A stretch of DNA of 15,582 nucleotides from CAZVJA01 sp964626885 (GTDB lineage: Bacteria > Planctomycetota > Planctomycetia > Planctomycetales > Planctomycetaceae), in the NCBI GenBank assembly GCA_964626885.1, contig CAZVJA010000118.1, positions 1-15,582 on the forward strand, in the 5' to 3' direction. Under the pieces are notes generated by a model. It had not been told where the DNA came from. It searched no databases and saw only the letters and a list, made by a program, of their open reading frames with translations. The translations under genes and the position numbers were made by a program. Positions 1 through 8,800 of this stretch are shown here, piece by piece. Numbering within the stretch: position 1 is the stretch's first letter; the number at the start of each line of letters is the position of its first letter.

Positions 1-1
1 C

Positions 2-223
2 CGAGATGCGGTTCTCGTGGGACCGGAGATGCGCGGAAGCTCTCCGGTTCGCATCGAACGTGACCCCAAAACTCGACAATCCTTGGGAATTGACGGGTTA
101 TACCCCGTGGGGGAAGGGGCGGGGTATGCTGGAGGAATTGTGACGGCGGCGATCGACGGATTGCGAACCGCCAGAGTTGTGGTGGAGAAGTTCGCGCCGT
201 TGATTGTGACCAGCGGGAATTGA
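2..223 (+). CDS. FAD-dependent dehydrogenase (COG2509-like), C-terminal end only
   Basis: This is the last 73 codons of a gene whose start lies before the window. The frame is open from base 2 (R-D-A-V-L-V-G-P-E) and ends with TGA at 221-223. The tail carries SSPVRIERD, then GLYPVGEGAGYAGGI followed by AAIDGLRTA. This is the C-terminal FAD-contacting signature of the 'uncharacterized FAD-dependent dehydrogenase' family COG2509. In that family the residues GEGAGYAGGI close the flavin site and the following helix ends the protein. Substrate and pathway are unknown for the family, and location is presumably cytoplasmic. The kinase gene starts 34 nt downstream on the same strand, so the two may share a transcript. 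An internal GTG at 17 is not a credible start because the conserved fold needs far more upstream sequence. Family assignment is fairly secure; function is not. Confidence 0.85.
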   Translation, partial: RDAVLVGPEMRGSSPVRIERDPKTRQSLGIDGLYPVGEGAGYAGGIVTAAIDGLRTARVVVEKFAPLIVTSGN

Positions 224-257
224 ATTCCGCACAAGGTCGCTGGAGAAAGCTTGGGCC

Positions 258-1667
258 ATGCAAAAACGTTGGATCTGGCCATTCGAACTGGAAGAAAAGA
301 TCGGCGAAGGAGGGATGGGTGTCGTCTACCGCGCCCGGTACGTCGTCGATGATCGCCGTTTGGCAGTAAAACTGCTTCCGCCGGATGTGGCCAATGCCAC
401 GATTCTCTCTCGATTCGAACGGGAGATGGAAATCCTGAAAACGCTCCGCCATCCGAATATCGTGCGATGCTTCGGCGGGGTCTGCGAAGGAGATCAGCGT
501 TTTTACGCGATGGAACTCGTCGAAGGCGGAACACTTGATCGCGTGCTGGAAGAAAAGGGACGCCTCCCTTGGGAACAAGTGGTCGAGTACGGCGTTCAGA
601 TGGCGTCCGCGCTGGCCTATGCCCATGAACGCGGTGTCGTTCACCGGGATGTCAAGCCGGGCAACTTCCTGTTGACGACGGCCGGCAAGCTCAGACTCAG
701 CGATTTCGGTCTGGCAACCGTTGTTGCAGCCACGAAGATTACGGCTGCAGGACGCACAATGGGCACGTTCCCGTACATGGCTCCGGAACAGATCCGCGGG
801 CGTCCTCCGGTTTCCGCGCAAACCGATCTGTACGCGCTAGGGTGTGTGTTATTCGAGATGCTGGCCGGTCGGCCGCCGTTCATTGGCGAGAACGCCGCCG
901 AAGTGATGCATAAGCACTTGCAGGAGCCGCCCCCTCGGGTGACGGAGTTCGATCCTGACTGCCCGGCATCGCTCGATCAGCTCATCAGCGACTTGCTCAA
1001 GAAGGAACCGAGCGACCGACCCGAGAGTGCGTTTGTCGTCGCCCGACGTCTAAAAGACGTGTCTCCCGTCATTGAAGTTACCTATCCCCCCCCACCCGAG
1101 GCAGAGCGCACAACCATAAATCGGGAACCAAAGGCTGTTCCCTTATCGGACGATTCGGGTCAAAGGAGTGTCGAAACTTCCAAATTTGAACGAGGGTGGT
1201 TGGTTCCTGTCTGCATCTCAGTGGTGCTATTGAGCCTGGTCTGGTTTTTATGGTCCCTGGTACCGAAGAATAGCAACAACAAAGCCGAAGAATTGTGGAT
1301 CAGAGCATACAAAGGAAATAACGCCGCTCTCTCGATAGAGGCGGCACGCGCACTTGGTGAACTGGTTCCCTCGTCCTCAACCGCCCTGTCAACCTTACGC
1401 GAGGGACTGGATGACAGACGTCCCGAGATTCGTCTCGAAACCGTTCGTGCATTGGGCAACGCGGGAGCCAGCGCCGAACCCGCAATTCCCGAACTGGTGA
1501 AGCTTCAACGCGGGGATGACACTGGGGAACTCGGCTTCGAGGCGGGGAAGTCGCTGGAAGCGATTCGTCGATCGCGCGATTCGCATTCAAGCTGGACGGT
1601 CTACATCGGTATCCTGGTAACCATGCTCGTCCTCTCTGGCCTCTTTTTCCTTTCACGCTGGCGATGA
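258..1667 (+). CDS. Membrane-anchored Hanks-type Ser/Thr protein kinase with HEAT-like domain between two TM helices
   Basis: 469 aa. The kinase domain occupies about residues 10-268. It has the glycine loop IGEGGMGVVY (15-24), the ATP lysine in LAVKLL (K38), a helix-C glutamate at E54 or E56, the catalytic loop HRDVKPGN (129-136; D131, N136), DFG (149-151) and APE (175-177). All catalytic residues are present, so it should be active. A Pro/Thr-rich linker (about 270-312) leads to a hydrophobic helix at about 314-335. A region rich in A-x-x-A-L-x-x-L patterns follows (about 355-437) and resembles HEAT repeats. A second hydrophobic helix lies at about 446-466. If both helices span the membrane, the kinase is cytoplasmic and the HEAT-like part is extracytoplasmic. 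The start is ATG 258 with a GGAGAAAG site at 242-249. Inference: a sensor kinase whose HEAT-like part binds a partner. The substrate is unknown. Confidence 0.93.
   Translation: MQKRWIWPFELEEKIGEGGMGVVYRARYVVDDRRLAVKLLPPDVANATILSRFEREMEILKTLRHPNIVRCFGGVCEGDQRFYAMELVEGGTLDRVLEEKGRLPWEQVVEYGVQMASALAYAHERGVVHRDVKPGNFLLTTAGKLRLSDFGLATVVAATKITAAGRTMGTFPYMAPEQIRGRPPVSAQTDLYALGCVLFEMLAGRPPFIGENAAEVMHKHLQEPPPRVTEFDPDCPASLDQLISDLLKKEPSDRPESAFVVARRLKDVSPVIEVTYPPPPEAERTTINREPKAVPLSDDSGQRSVETSKFERGWLVPVCISVVLLSLVWFLWSLVPKNSNNKAEELWIRAYKGNNAALSIEAARALGELVPSSSTALSTLREGLDDRRPEIRLETVRALGNAGASAEPAIPELVKLQRGDDTGELGFEAGKSLEAIRRSRDSHSSWTVYIGILVTMLVLSGLFFLSRWR
1086..1093 (+). repeat. 8-nt C run between kinase and membrane parts
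   Basis: Eight C in the linker (PPPP, residues 277-280). Gain or loss of one C would reach a stop before the first membrane helix and leave a soluble kinase. There is no sign in this single sequence that this happens. Confidence 0.5.
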
Positions 1668-1867
1668 CATATCATCAGCAACCTTGCACTACAGAATTGA
1701 TTGCTCACGCACCCATTGCTGCGGTGGCGCTTTGCAATTCGTCCAAAATAATGCGTCCAGATCCCCCTGTGGCCGACACCTCGAGTGTATGATAAATTCG
1801 GTAAAGAAGTGGGCCTTTTCTCTCTCGGAACGCCCCGAAGAACATTTCAACGAATAGCGAATTGAAC
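1668..1867 (+). other. Intergenic region, kinase to TPR gene
   Basis: 200 nt without a convincing gene. A -10-like TATGAT at 1788-1793 is followed by an AT-rich stretch, but no good -35 is visible 16-18 nt upstream. A promoter here is therefore only possible. No hairpin followed by a T tract is seen after the kinase stop. No strong Shine-Dalgarno precedes the TPR gene. Confidence 0.4.
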
Positions 1868-3244
1868 ATGCCACCTGACAATAACCGGATCGCCGCTGAA
1901 TGCTTCAAAAAAGGAACGGAAGCGCTCAATAAGGCGAATTGGGACTACGCCATCGACATGTTCACCAAGGCCGTTCGCCTGGTCCCCGATAATTTGCTGT
2001 ATCGACAGACGCTGCGTGGAGCGGAGTACCGTAAATACAACAACAACAAGACCGGGGCGAAGATGGCGGGTCTCCGGCTGGCCGGCGTGCGAACTCGCAT
2101 CGGTCGTGCGCGAATGAAATCCGATTGGGCCGCGATAGAACAGGCCGCGGAAGAGGGATTGCTCATCAACCCTTGGGATGCCCAACTCAACGCGGATCTG
2201 GCGGAAGCATGCCAGAATCTTGGTTATGCCGATGTCGCACTGATCCAGTACGTTAAGGCCACGGAAAGCGACGGAAATAACAAAGATTATCAGGAGAAGC
2301 TGGCCAACCTGTATGAACTCAAGGGGCGATACACCGACGCCATCGAGTGCTGGCGAAAAATATCCAAGATCGACCCCCTCGACTCACAAGCGCGATCCAA
2401 GATGACCCAGCTCGAAGCCATGAACGTCATGGATCGTGGAGGTTATGAGGACGCGAAAAGTACCCAGGACGTCAAGACGGGCTATGACTTCGACCGTCCG
2501 GTCAAATCGGTCGTTCCCGACGCCTTCGACGGTCCCGGAAGCTCTCCCGAAGCCGATTTGCAGCGCGCGATCCGCAAAGCTCCCGCTGACAAGAACAACT
2601 ACCTCAAGCTCGCCGATCTCTACACGCGCGAGCGAAAGCTTCAGGAAGCCCACGACGTGCTGAAAACAGCCCTTGAAGTCAGCGGGGGTGATCCGAACGT
2701 CCGCGAGTTGCTGGAAGACAACGAGCTCTCCCAATTGCGACAAAACCTCGCGATCGCGCGCCAAACTAGAGAAACCGACCCGGTTGCGAATAAGAACTAT
2801 CAGGAATTGAAGGTCGAACTGCTGAAACGCGAGATCGAAGTCTTCTCCAGCCGAGTGGACCGCTACCCCAAAGATAGCCGCTGGAAGTACGAACTGTCGC
2901 TGCGGTACATGAAGCTGCGAGACTGGAACAAGGCCATCCCGCTGCTCCAGCAGTCGGTTGCGGATGTTCGGCTGAAGGGAGAGATTCTCGTGGCGCTCGC
3001 CAAGTGCTTCGATGCCGTGGGGAACAAGCTCCTCGCCCGGCGGCAGCTTGAGCAGGCGGTGCAGGTGATCAACTCGCACGATAAGACCACCCTCTTCTCG
3101 GAAGCCCACTACTGCCTCGCGAGGCTCTGTGAACAGTCCAAGGAGAAGGATCAGGCAATCTCGCACTACAACGAGGTGCTAAGCGTTGATTACTCCTACG
3201 CTGACGCCAGAGAACGGCTGGAAAAGCTGCAACGCGACGAATGA
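1868..3244 (+). CDS. Cytoplasmic tetratricopeptide-repeat (TPR) protein
   Basis: 458 aa from ATG 1868. A TTG two codons earlier (1862) is also possible, and neither has a strong ribosome binding site. TPR-like helix pairs are visible at about residues 7-40 (GTEALNKANWDYAIDMFTKA), 104-137, 138-171 (LANLYELKGRYTDAIECW), 242-275 (LADLYTRERKLQEAHDVL), 337-368 (LRYMKLRDWNKAIPLL), 371-404 and 411-444. A charged, probably coiled helical stretch runs from about 278 to 332, and a low-complexity linker (about 188-235) splits the repeats into two blocks. There is no signal peptide or membrane helix, so the protein should be cytoplasmic. TPR domains act as protein-binding scaffolds; the partner cannot be read from the sequence. 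Its position behind a Ser/Thr kinase makes a link to that kinase possible but unproven. I do not recognise a named family. Confidence 0.88.
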   Translation: MPPDNNRIAAECFKKGTEALNKANWDYAIDMFTKAVRLVPDNLLYRQTLRGAEYRKYNNNKTGAKMAGLRLAGVRTRIGRARMKSDWAAIEQAAEEGLLINPWDAQLNADLAEACQNLGYADVALIQYVKATESDGNNKDYQEKLANLYELKGRYTDAIECWRKISKIDPLDSQARSKMTQLEAMNVMDRGGYEDAKSTQDVKTGYDFDRPVKSVVPDAFDGPGSSPEADLQRAIRKAPADKNNYLKLADLYTRERKLQEAHDVLKTALEVSGGDPNVRELLEDNELSQLRQNLAIARQTRETDPVANKNYQELKVELLKREIEVFSSRVDRYPKDSRWKYELSLRYMKLRDWNKAIPLLQQSVADVRLKGEILVALAKCFDAVGNKLLARRQLEQAVQVINSHDKTTLFSEAHYCLARLCEQSKEKDQAISHYNEVLSVDYSYADARERLEKLQRDE

Positions 3245-3535
3245 CAGAATGCAGGAAAGAGAGCCCTCCAGAAGCGATCAGGCAACACCCTCTCAATACA
3301 TGTTCATTTGTACCCATATGATCCGAGTTGCGTAATTCATCCCGGTTCGTAACTTAGAGAAAGAGCTCTGGTCCGGATTGCGGACACATCCGAACGGAAG
3401 GGCGCTTCCAGAGTGGCAACTCCCTCGGCTCCCGCATATACTGCGGGACCGGGTTGAAACGCTTCCGGAACAGATTTCAAATACGAGCTGGCTTCACCGG
3501 CCCGTTTCCTACCACCGATTAGCTTTTGAGAGACT
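3245..3535 (+). other. Intergenic region, TPR gene to rpsT
   Basis: 291 nt with no credible gene. It probably holds the rpsT promoter and leader (see 3414-3447). A small hairpin GGAAG/CTTCC sits at 3396-3409 without a T tract, so it is not a good terminator for the TPR gene. A second, weaker promoter-like pair is TTGCGT at 3328-3333 and TAACTT at 3350-3355. Confidence 0.4.
3414..3447 (+). promoter_or_regulatory. Candidate rpsT promoter with -10 inside a perfect inverted repeat
   Basis: TATACT at 3437-3442 is one mismatch from the sigma-70 -10 consensus. TGGCAA at 3414-3419 is a weak -35 at 17-nt spacing. The -10 lies inside CCCGCA (3431-3436), TATAC, TGCGGG (3442-3447), a perfect 6-bp inverted repeat. 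It would give a leader of roughly 85-90 nt before the rpsT ATG. This is inference from consensus matching only. Confidence 0.4.
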
Positions 3536-3793
3536 ATGCCAAATTCAGCAAGTGCCAAAAAGTCGATGCGTAAGGCCGCAACGCGCCGAGAGCGAAATCG
3601 CACGCAGCGGTCTTCTCTCCGTTCGGCCCTGAAGAAGTTCCGCGAGACCGCGGCCACCGGAGACAAAGCTGCAGCCGAAAGCGCTTTCCGTCTGGTGGTG
3701 AAGCGATTGGATCAGGCAGCCGCCAAGAATCTGATTCATTCCAATAAGGCTTCCCGCACCAAATCCCGGCTTTCCAAGCTGCTGAGCAAGTAA
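3536..3793 (+). CDS. rpsT: 30S ribosomal protein S20
   Basis: 85 aa, the usual size for bacterial S20. It is very basic and helical. The N-terminal segment MPNSASAKKSMRKAATRRER matches the conserved S20 start (A-K-R-x-R-x-x-x-x-R-N), and the family pattern continues with NRTQRSSLRSALKKF. The C-terminal helix carries DQAAAKNLIHSNKASRTKSRL, in line with the S20 signature A-x-x-K-G-x-I-H-x-N-x-A-x-R-x-K-S-R-L, with N replacing G before LIH. S20 is a primary 16S rRNA-binding protein that acts early in small-subunit assembly. The start is ATG 3536 with a purine-rich GAGAG at 3528-3532, rather close to the start. The gene is monocistronic in this context, with its own leader and a terminator 80 nt after the stop. 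In other bacteria S20 controls its own translation; whether that holds here is not shown. Confidence 0.96.
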   Translation: MPNSASAKKSMRKAATRRERNRTQRSSLRSALKKFRETAATGDKAAAESAFRLVVKRLDQAAAKNLIHSNKASRTKSRLSKLLSK

Positions 3794-3860
3794 ACGTCTG
3801 CTCGGACGTTTCTGTTTTGGAATCTCTCTTGAGTCTCGGCGAATTAGATTCAAATTCAGC

Positions 3861-3910
3861 AAAAAAACAAAACCACGAACTACCAATCGGCAGTTCGTGG
3901 TTTTTTGTTC
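3861..3910. terminator. Bidirectional rho-independent terminator between rpsT and the DUF1559 gene
   Basis: A perfect 9-bp stem CCACGAACT (3873-3881) / AGTTCGTGG (3892-3900) with a 10-nt loop is extended by A-T pairs at 3869-3872 / 3901-3904. It is followed by TTTTTTGTTC on the + strand and preceded by AAAAAAACAAAA. The - strand transcript therefore also ends in a T-rich tract. The converging genes end 68 nt before (rpsT) and 32 nt beyond it (DUF1559), so one hairpin can stop both. Confidence 0.92.
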
Positions 3911-3941
3911 TACCCAACCTGTTCAACGGCTTTACAAGGCT

Positions 3942-5144
3942 TTAGTTCCCTGTAACGTCGCCATCGACCGGCTGGCCATGATTTCCACCATCGGGCGAGA
4001 GCATTCGCATGTAGACAAAGGTGTCGATTGTGTCACTGATCGGAAGGGCGCGACCATCACAAAACGCGACGTTGACGACCCCTCCATGATTCCCGGCGGG
4101 CCGCATGTTCGTGGCCGGGGACGCAACCTCAGTCGAGTTGATTCTTGCATTGTCGGTGTTCGTCGCTCCGGTCAGCGCGAATCCCGGCGCGGAAGTGGCG
4201 GCCACCGTGGAGGAAATCGGATCCGTCTGCAACTCAACTCCCCCCGTACCGAGGATGAATTCCCCGGTGGCATCGGTCGGGTCGGGCTGATTGTTGGCAT
4301 CAACCTGCACGCTGATTCCGAAGCCGATCACGCCGGTGTACGTTGAGGCCCATGTGAAGTGCTTGTCGGGACCGACAGGAGCGATACCGGCATCAAGTGG
4401 GCCGTTGAACAACCCGGCATTGTAGTTCTCAGCAAGCATCAACGTGTACGATGCCCCGTCGCCCCGTTGAACGAAGTCAGCATTCATGCGGAAACCATCC
4501 GGATCACGACGCCAGAAAACCCCGCTCGACCGCGCGATCTTTCGATCACCATCATCGGCCGCGGTATTGATCGTCGTATTGTTATCCCAGCTGATCAGTC
4601 GTGCGTTATGCGACAAATTGGTTCCGGCTGGGTGAGAGGCCGAATTGGCAACGTCCGCTAACGTTCCCCAGGTATCCATCCGGACGTATCCGACATTGCC
4701 GGCATAACTTAGTCCTCCGGGCAAGCCAAAATTGTTCGTGTCGTCCGGGCAAGTGAAAGAAGGGAGCACGGGGAACGGCACGCCAACATTGTCCGGCAGT
4801 CCGTTGTTCCTGATCTGACGATCCAGGGCGGCCGCATCCAGATAATACAAGATTTGCCGAGGCCAGCCCCATCCACTGCCGTCCGACAAACCGGTTGCGT
4901 TGACGGGACTATCTTCCAGGAAGGGATACTTATCCTTCTGGTTCGTGGTGAACTGGGAAACCGCCAAGCTGACCTGCTTCATGTTATTCAAGCATTGCAG
5001 ACGGCGGGCCGCGGCGCGGGCACTTTGCACCGCTGGTGCCAAGAGCCCAATCAACACCGCAATGATCGAAATCACCACGAGCAGCTCAATCAGCGTAAAC
5101 CCCCGACGGGCTTGCGCTTCACTCTTCCTTCGACATGCTTGCAT
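3942..5144 (-). CDS. DUF1559 family prepilin-like protein (type II secretion pseudopilin G-like)
   Basis: 400 aa from ATG 5144. The leader MQACRRKSEAQARRG ends in G15, followed by F16-T-L-I-E20. This is the prepilin peptidase site with Glu at mature position +5, and it precedes a hydrophobic helix to about residue 40 and the conserved ARRLQCLNNMKQ. The C-terminal part has H353, nine residues, then DG (363-364). This is the H-X9-DG motif found in the DUF1559 proteins that are so numerous in planctomycetes. These proteins are thought to be exported and assembled like pseudopilins, but the role of any single member is largely unknown. The start was chosen because GGAG (5152-5155) lies 7 nt upstream of ATG 5144. 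A longer in-frame reading to 5324 would put about 60 non-pilin residues before the leader and is rejected. It is transcribed towards rpsT and ends at the shared terminator. Confidence 0.93.
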   Translation of the reverse strand: MQACRRKSEAQARRGFTLIELLVVISIIAVLIGLLAPAVQSARAAARRLQCLNNMKQVSLAVSQFTTNQKDKYPFLEDSPVNATGLSDGSGWGWPRQILYYLDAAALDRQIRNNGLPDNVGVPFPVLPSFTCPDDTNNFGLPGGLSYAGNVGYVRMDTWGTLADVANSASHPAGTNLSHNARLISWDNNTTINTAADDGDRKIARSSGVFWRRDPDGFRMNADFVQRGDGASYTLMLAENYNAGLFNGPLDAGIAPVGPDKHFTWASTYTGVIGFGISVQVDANNQPDPTDATGEFILGTGGVELQTDPISSTVAATSAPGFALTGATNTDNARINSTEVASPATNMRPAGNHGGVVNVAFCDGRALPISDTIDTFVYMRMLSPDGGNHGQPVDGDVTGN

Positions 5145-5151
5145 TGTTTTT

Positions 5152-5155
5152 CTCC
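5152..5155 (-). promoter_or_regulatory. Ribosome binding site that fixes the DUF1559 start
   Basis: The - strand reads GGAG followed by 7 nt and then ATG at 5144. It decides for the 400-aa product with a 15-residue leader against a start 60 codons further upstream. Confidence 0.8.
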
Positions 5156-5224
5156 AGACCAGCAGGGTGCTGTTCGACCTAAAACCGATAAGCTTCATCC
5201 GCGATACGGCGGGCAGAAGAACAA

Positions 5225-5254
5225 GTCGCAACATTTTGGCCCTGCTGTTGCGAC
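5225..5254. repeat. 8-bp perfect inverted repeat in the DUF1559 leader
   Basis: GTCGCAAC (5225-5232) and GTTGCGAC (5247-5254) are exact complements separated by 14 nt. They lie about 80-110 nt upstream of the DUF1559 start. No T tract follows, so it is not an obvious terminator. It could be a repressor operator or an mRNA leader hairpin. Confidence 0.6.
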
Positions 5255-5666
5255 GACAAAACCATGAGAAAGGTGATTCACTCAAACCGGGATGCGAGAC
5301 CTGCCCCGAAGACACAACCTTCAATCAGCAAGGATCTTGAGAAACCCAGGCCAATATTTCAAGACGCTATTCGCCATTATTGACCAAAGTTACCCCCCCA
5401 ACCACAAGAAACTCCGAAAAAACCGGCCCGGCAAGGCTTTCCGGCGACCCCATCGGCAAGGTATGGAAAGTTGCCTCCATTCCTTTCAGGCCTAGGGATT
5501 AATCGCAATCGGGCGTCTGCTATCAACAGCCGACGACTAAAAAAATCCCATGATTCTCCTTCCCAAACCAATTCTGCGGACCAGCCCCCAAAGCTCCCCA
5601 AACCCAGCGGAAGGCTCCTGAAAGATCTCTCCGCTGTACATCTGGTCCGACAGCCCGTTGTAAAAC

Positions 5667-5731
5667 GAATGTCTGTGCTCCAGAAATGCGACACACTCCC
5701 TGCGGTCTGGGGCCAGACATCCCCGTCTGGC
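5667..5731. repeat. Remnants of CAGAC palindromic repeats
   Basis: GCCAGAC (5712-5718), ATCCCC, GTCTGGC (5725-5731) form a perfect 7-bp hairpin. At 5667-5678 the 12-mer GAATGTCTGTGC is identical to half of the palindrome at 14484-14505, about 8.8 kb away. This suggests copies of one repeat family, one intact and one degraded. Confidence 0.55.
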
Positions 5732-5821
5732 GCGAGTGGCTTCATTTTTCAACGATCTGCCAAGCTTGCTGACGCAGAAACTCACCCTCTTCGAACCTTC
5801 CGCTTTGTGGCTACGTCGTGC

Positions 5822-8800
5822 TTATTCCGGAATCGTCCGTTGGAAAAGCACTAGAGATCGGTAATTGAAGTTCTGATTGAAGCTTGAGATGAACGGTGTC
5901 GCGCTCGCATTCGGCAGGTCGGCCGGAGTCAGAAGCTCCATTGCCTTGGACCGGTCGACCACGAAGAAACCGCGATACGAAGTTTTGAAAGTCGGCGTGC
6001 TTGGAATCCGCCCACCGACACGCACAACCGGCTTGCCGGTCGCGCCATCGAGCACCTCTTTCGCCTCGAAGAACGCCACTTCGATGAAAATGACAAACGT
6101 ATTGCTGCGCGTCGTGGTGTTGTTCATCAGCTTCGACAGGAGCCGATGCTTCATCGCGTAATCGACGCCACTGTTGTTGTGCTCGGGGTTCGTACCAAGT
6201 TCGAACAGGCGGCGACGTTGATCGGGCGCGGGACTGAGCGCGGTCGCGTCGGGAAACAGTGACCGCAGGACAGTGTTCTCCAACGTGCCATTGTGAGTTG
6301 CCACATGCACGTCTCCGTATTGCGAGAAGCCGAGACCGCGGAACGGATGTGACCCGGTCGGCGCGACGTTTGGAGGAGAACTCGGCACCCCAGGCAACAG
6401 GAGATTCGTGATCGGGTCGATGCCATTCCGCGCGCCGACGAACTGTATCCACCAGTCACGCGCGACTTCGCCCGACCTGTCAGGAAGATACTTCTTCGTG
6501 CCCGCAACGCTCGTCAGGTCGAGACCGAACACATCCTTGTCATCCAGCAGACCGGCCAAGTTCTCAGGATAACGTAAGGTGTTCAGGTTCATCTTGCCGG
6601 CAGTCCGATATATTCCCAACGGCTCATCACCCAGTGGAGCAGAGACGTCGATCTTGCCGGCGTCGATCATGTACGGCGGATTGTCGAGATGCCGCTCGAG
6701 ACGAGACGGCACCTCAAGGAACGCCAACGCGCGGTGCCAACGGTTTTCAGTCAGATCGGTAGCCGGGTTCGGCTGTGCCGAATCTGCCCCTTCAGGATGC
6801 AGAATCCGATATCCGGCCGTTCCCACACCTGGTTTCCTTCCCGCAGTCGCCGCCGCGGACCAGTCGTCTCCGACGAGCGAAACCGCGATTGGCGCCTGCG
6901 ATGTCTCGCCGTACTTCGATCCCAGCCGCCGCGTCAACAAACCTTCGAGCAACGAGGGGAGAGATGTCACGGCCGCAGTTGTATTGATCGTGGGCTTGTC
7001 AACTTCCTGCTGACCGTCGTTGGTTTGTGTGTTATCGCCGAACGATCCCCACAGCGGAACATTGAACAGCTCACCAACCGACGCAAAGTCGCGATCGAAA
7101 TGAGGCTGCCAAAGGGTGTAATCCTTGACCCCGTCCGCCGGCAGTGTGATATCTGTCGCGGCGTCGTTCACTTCGCCAAAGGAGTTCCCTTTGAAGGTTG
7201 GAGTCAGGTACGTTGTCTGCCCGCCGTCGACCGGTTCATCAACACCAACAACACCGCCGTAGAGCGGTTGAAGACGCTCTTTACTGCGAACTGCCGAAAG
7301 CTTCGGCTCAATTTGCGCCTGGGCATCCGTGTCAGTCAATTCGAAGATTTCGAGCGGAACGGTCATTTCATCGACCACGATCCACGGATTGTCTTTCGTC
7401 TCCGCGAGATGGGCGGCGCCCATATCGCCCGCATTGTATACGCTCGGTTCGGCCCGGCTGAGGTTGGCTCGGCGGCGCAACTGAATTTCGATGTTCACCG
7501 TCCCCTCGGAGAGCGTGTCGAATTGGTTCGGATACGGGTCGGTGAGATTCTTCAGATCGAGCAGCTCAATGCCCGCTGGACTCAACGGATTGGTATTGTT
7601 GACCACCGGGCCATCCCCCTTCGCTGTTGGATCGGCGGACTGGGTCACCCGGTAGCGGCTGTTCGTCGGCGCCACCATCAGATCGAGATTGAACAATCCT
7701 CGGGGGGATATTCGCTGCAAATTCAATGGGTTGGCGTCTGGTGCAACCATGAAATAACTCGGGCGCGGGTTCCCCATTCCATCGACATTCTCGGCATCTC
7801 CCACGGCACCGATCGTGAACCGCGAATTGGTTCCGGCAGCGATATTGCCAATACCCGATCGCAACGTCAGGCGGCGCTCACCAACAAAGGGTTGGGACGC
7901 GGCGTCCGCCGGCTTGATCAGGATCTGCCAGTTGTCGTTGATGAAGTCCACCGGAAATGGGCTGACGTTCTCAAGTTCCAAATGGACGAAGCTGCGGTGC
8001 TTTGTATCATCATATTCCGTTGCCGGATGATTGAAGGGCATCATCGACGAATCGACGACTCGCTTGCCGAGCAGGATCATCGCTTCATTGAGCGCCAGCA
8101 TCTGCCGCTCGACTCCGTATACGACGCCGCGATCGAGATCAGCCGCCATCGGATCGGGGTCGTCATAACGGTAGTCATCAATGTCCCATCCGTCGCCAAG
8201 GTTTCGATCGTACACAAACTGGGTGATGACGTTGTCCGGGTCTAACGCATCGACGACATTCACCGCGAACTGCGCCATTTCCTGAAGTTGCTCGTTGGTG
8301 TGAAGGGCCCGACCCGAGTTGTCGCCGGTGTAGTTGACTGCATCGCTCCCCCCTCCCAATGTGTAGAGCAACACGTAGATATCGCGGGCCATTCGCTGGC
8401 GGTCGTAGCGCGCCAGCCACTCCTGTTGTGCCAAGTTCCCCGCAGTCAACTGCTCGGCAGTGGCAATCGCCGGCTGGTAGGCCACCGGAGCGTTACCAAG
8501 CCCCGTCGGGTGCGGCGTCAGCGGGCGAAAACGGAGCCGACCCGTCGATGGATTGCGATCGAGCACACCGTTGACGCTCAGCAGCCGCTGGATCGGCTTC
8601 GATCCCGAACCATCGATGTTCGGGCTCCGCAGAAGCTCGAACAACTCCTGGCGGAACGGCTGGAGCGCGGAGGGTGCGTTAGGGAAGACCGTCTGCTGGG
8701 CTCCTGCCCCCGGGAAACTCGGAGGAAACACAAACGGACCATTTCCCACACCGCTGACATCGGTGAATTCCCATTTGCGAAAGATGTCGTCCGCGCCGGT

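Larger units (their letters stand above)
5145..5821. other. 677-nt gap between GspK-like and DUF1559 genes
   Basis: I see no credible gene here; the open frames lack family features and overlap repeat-like palindromes. The part near 5144 must hold the DUF1559 leader, with an 8-bp inverted repeat at 5225-5254. Two weak terminator-like sites for the upstream - strand operon are a short AATC/GATT hairpin before a 7-T tract (about 5540-5555) and a CCGG-rich stretch before a 6-T tract (5417-5444). Palindrome remnants lie at 5667-5678 and 5712-5731. A 7-C run is at 5393-5399. The 5540-5750 part may be an interspersed noncoding repeat. Confidence 0.55.

Noticed and set aside
2384..3166. - strand open frame of 260 codons opposite the TPR gene
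   Set aside because: The + strand protein has regular TPR helices, while the antisense product shows no motif and no ribosome binding site.
3897..4346. + strand open frame of 149 codons across the terminator and DUF1559 3' end
   Set aside because: It starts inside a terminator hairpin and is antisense to the H-X9-DG coding part.
5145..5324. 60-codon N-terminal extension of the DUF1559 protein
   Set aside because: A GGAG site 7 nt before ATG 5144 and the normal 15-residue leader show that the shorter start is right.
5377..5854. Open frames on both strands in the noncoding gap (122 and 127 codons)
   Set aside because: They run through palindromic remnants, overlap each other and show no domain, so a gene call is not supported.
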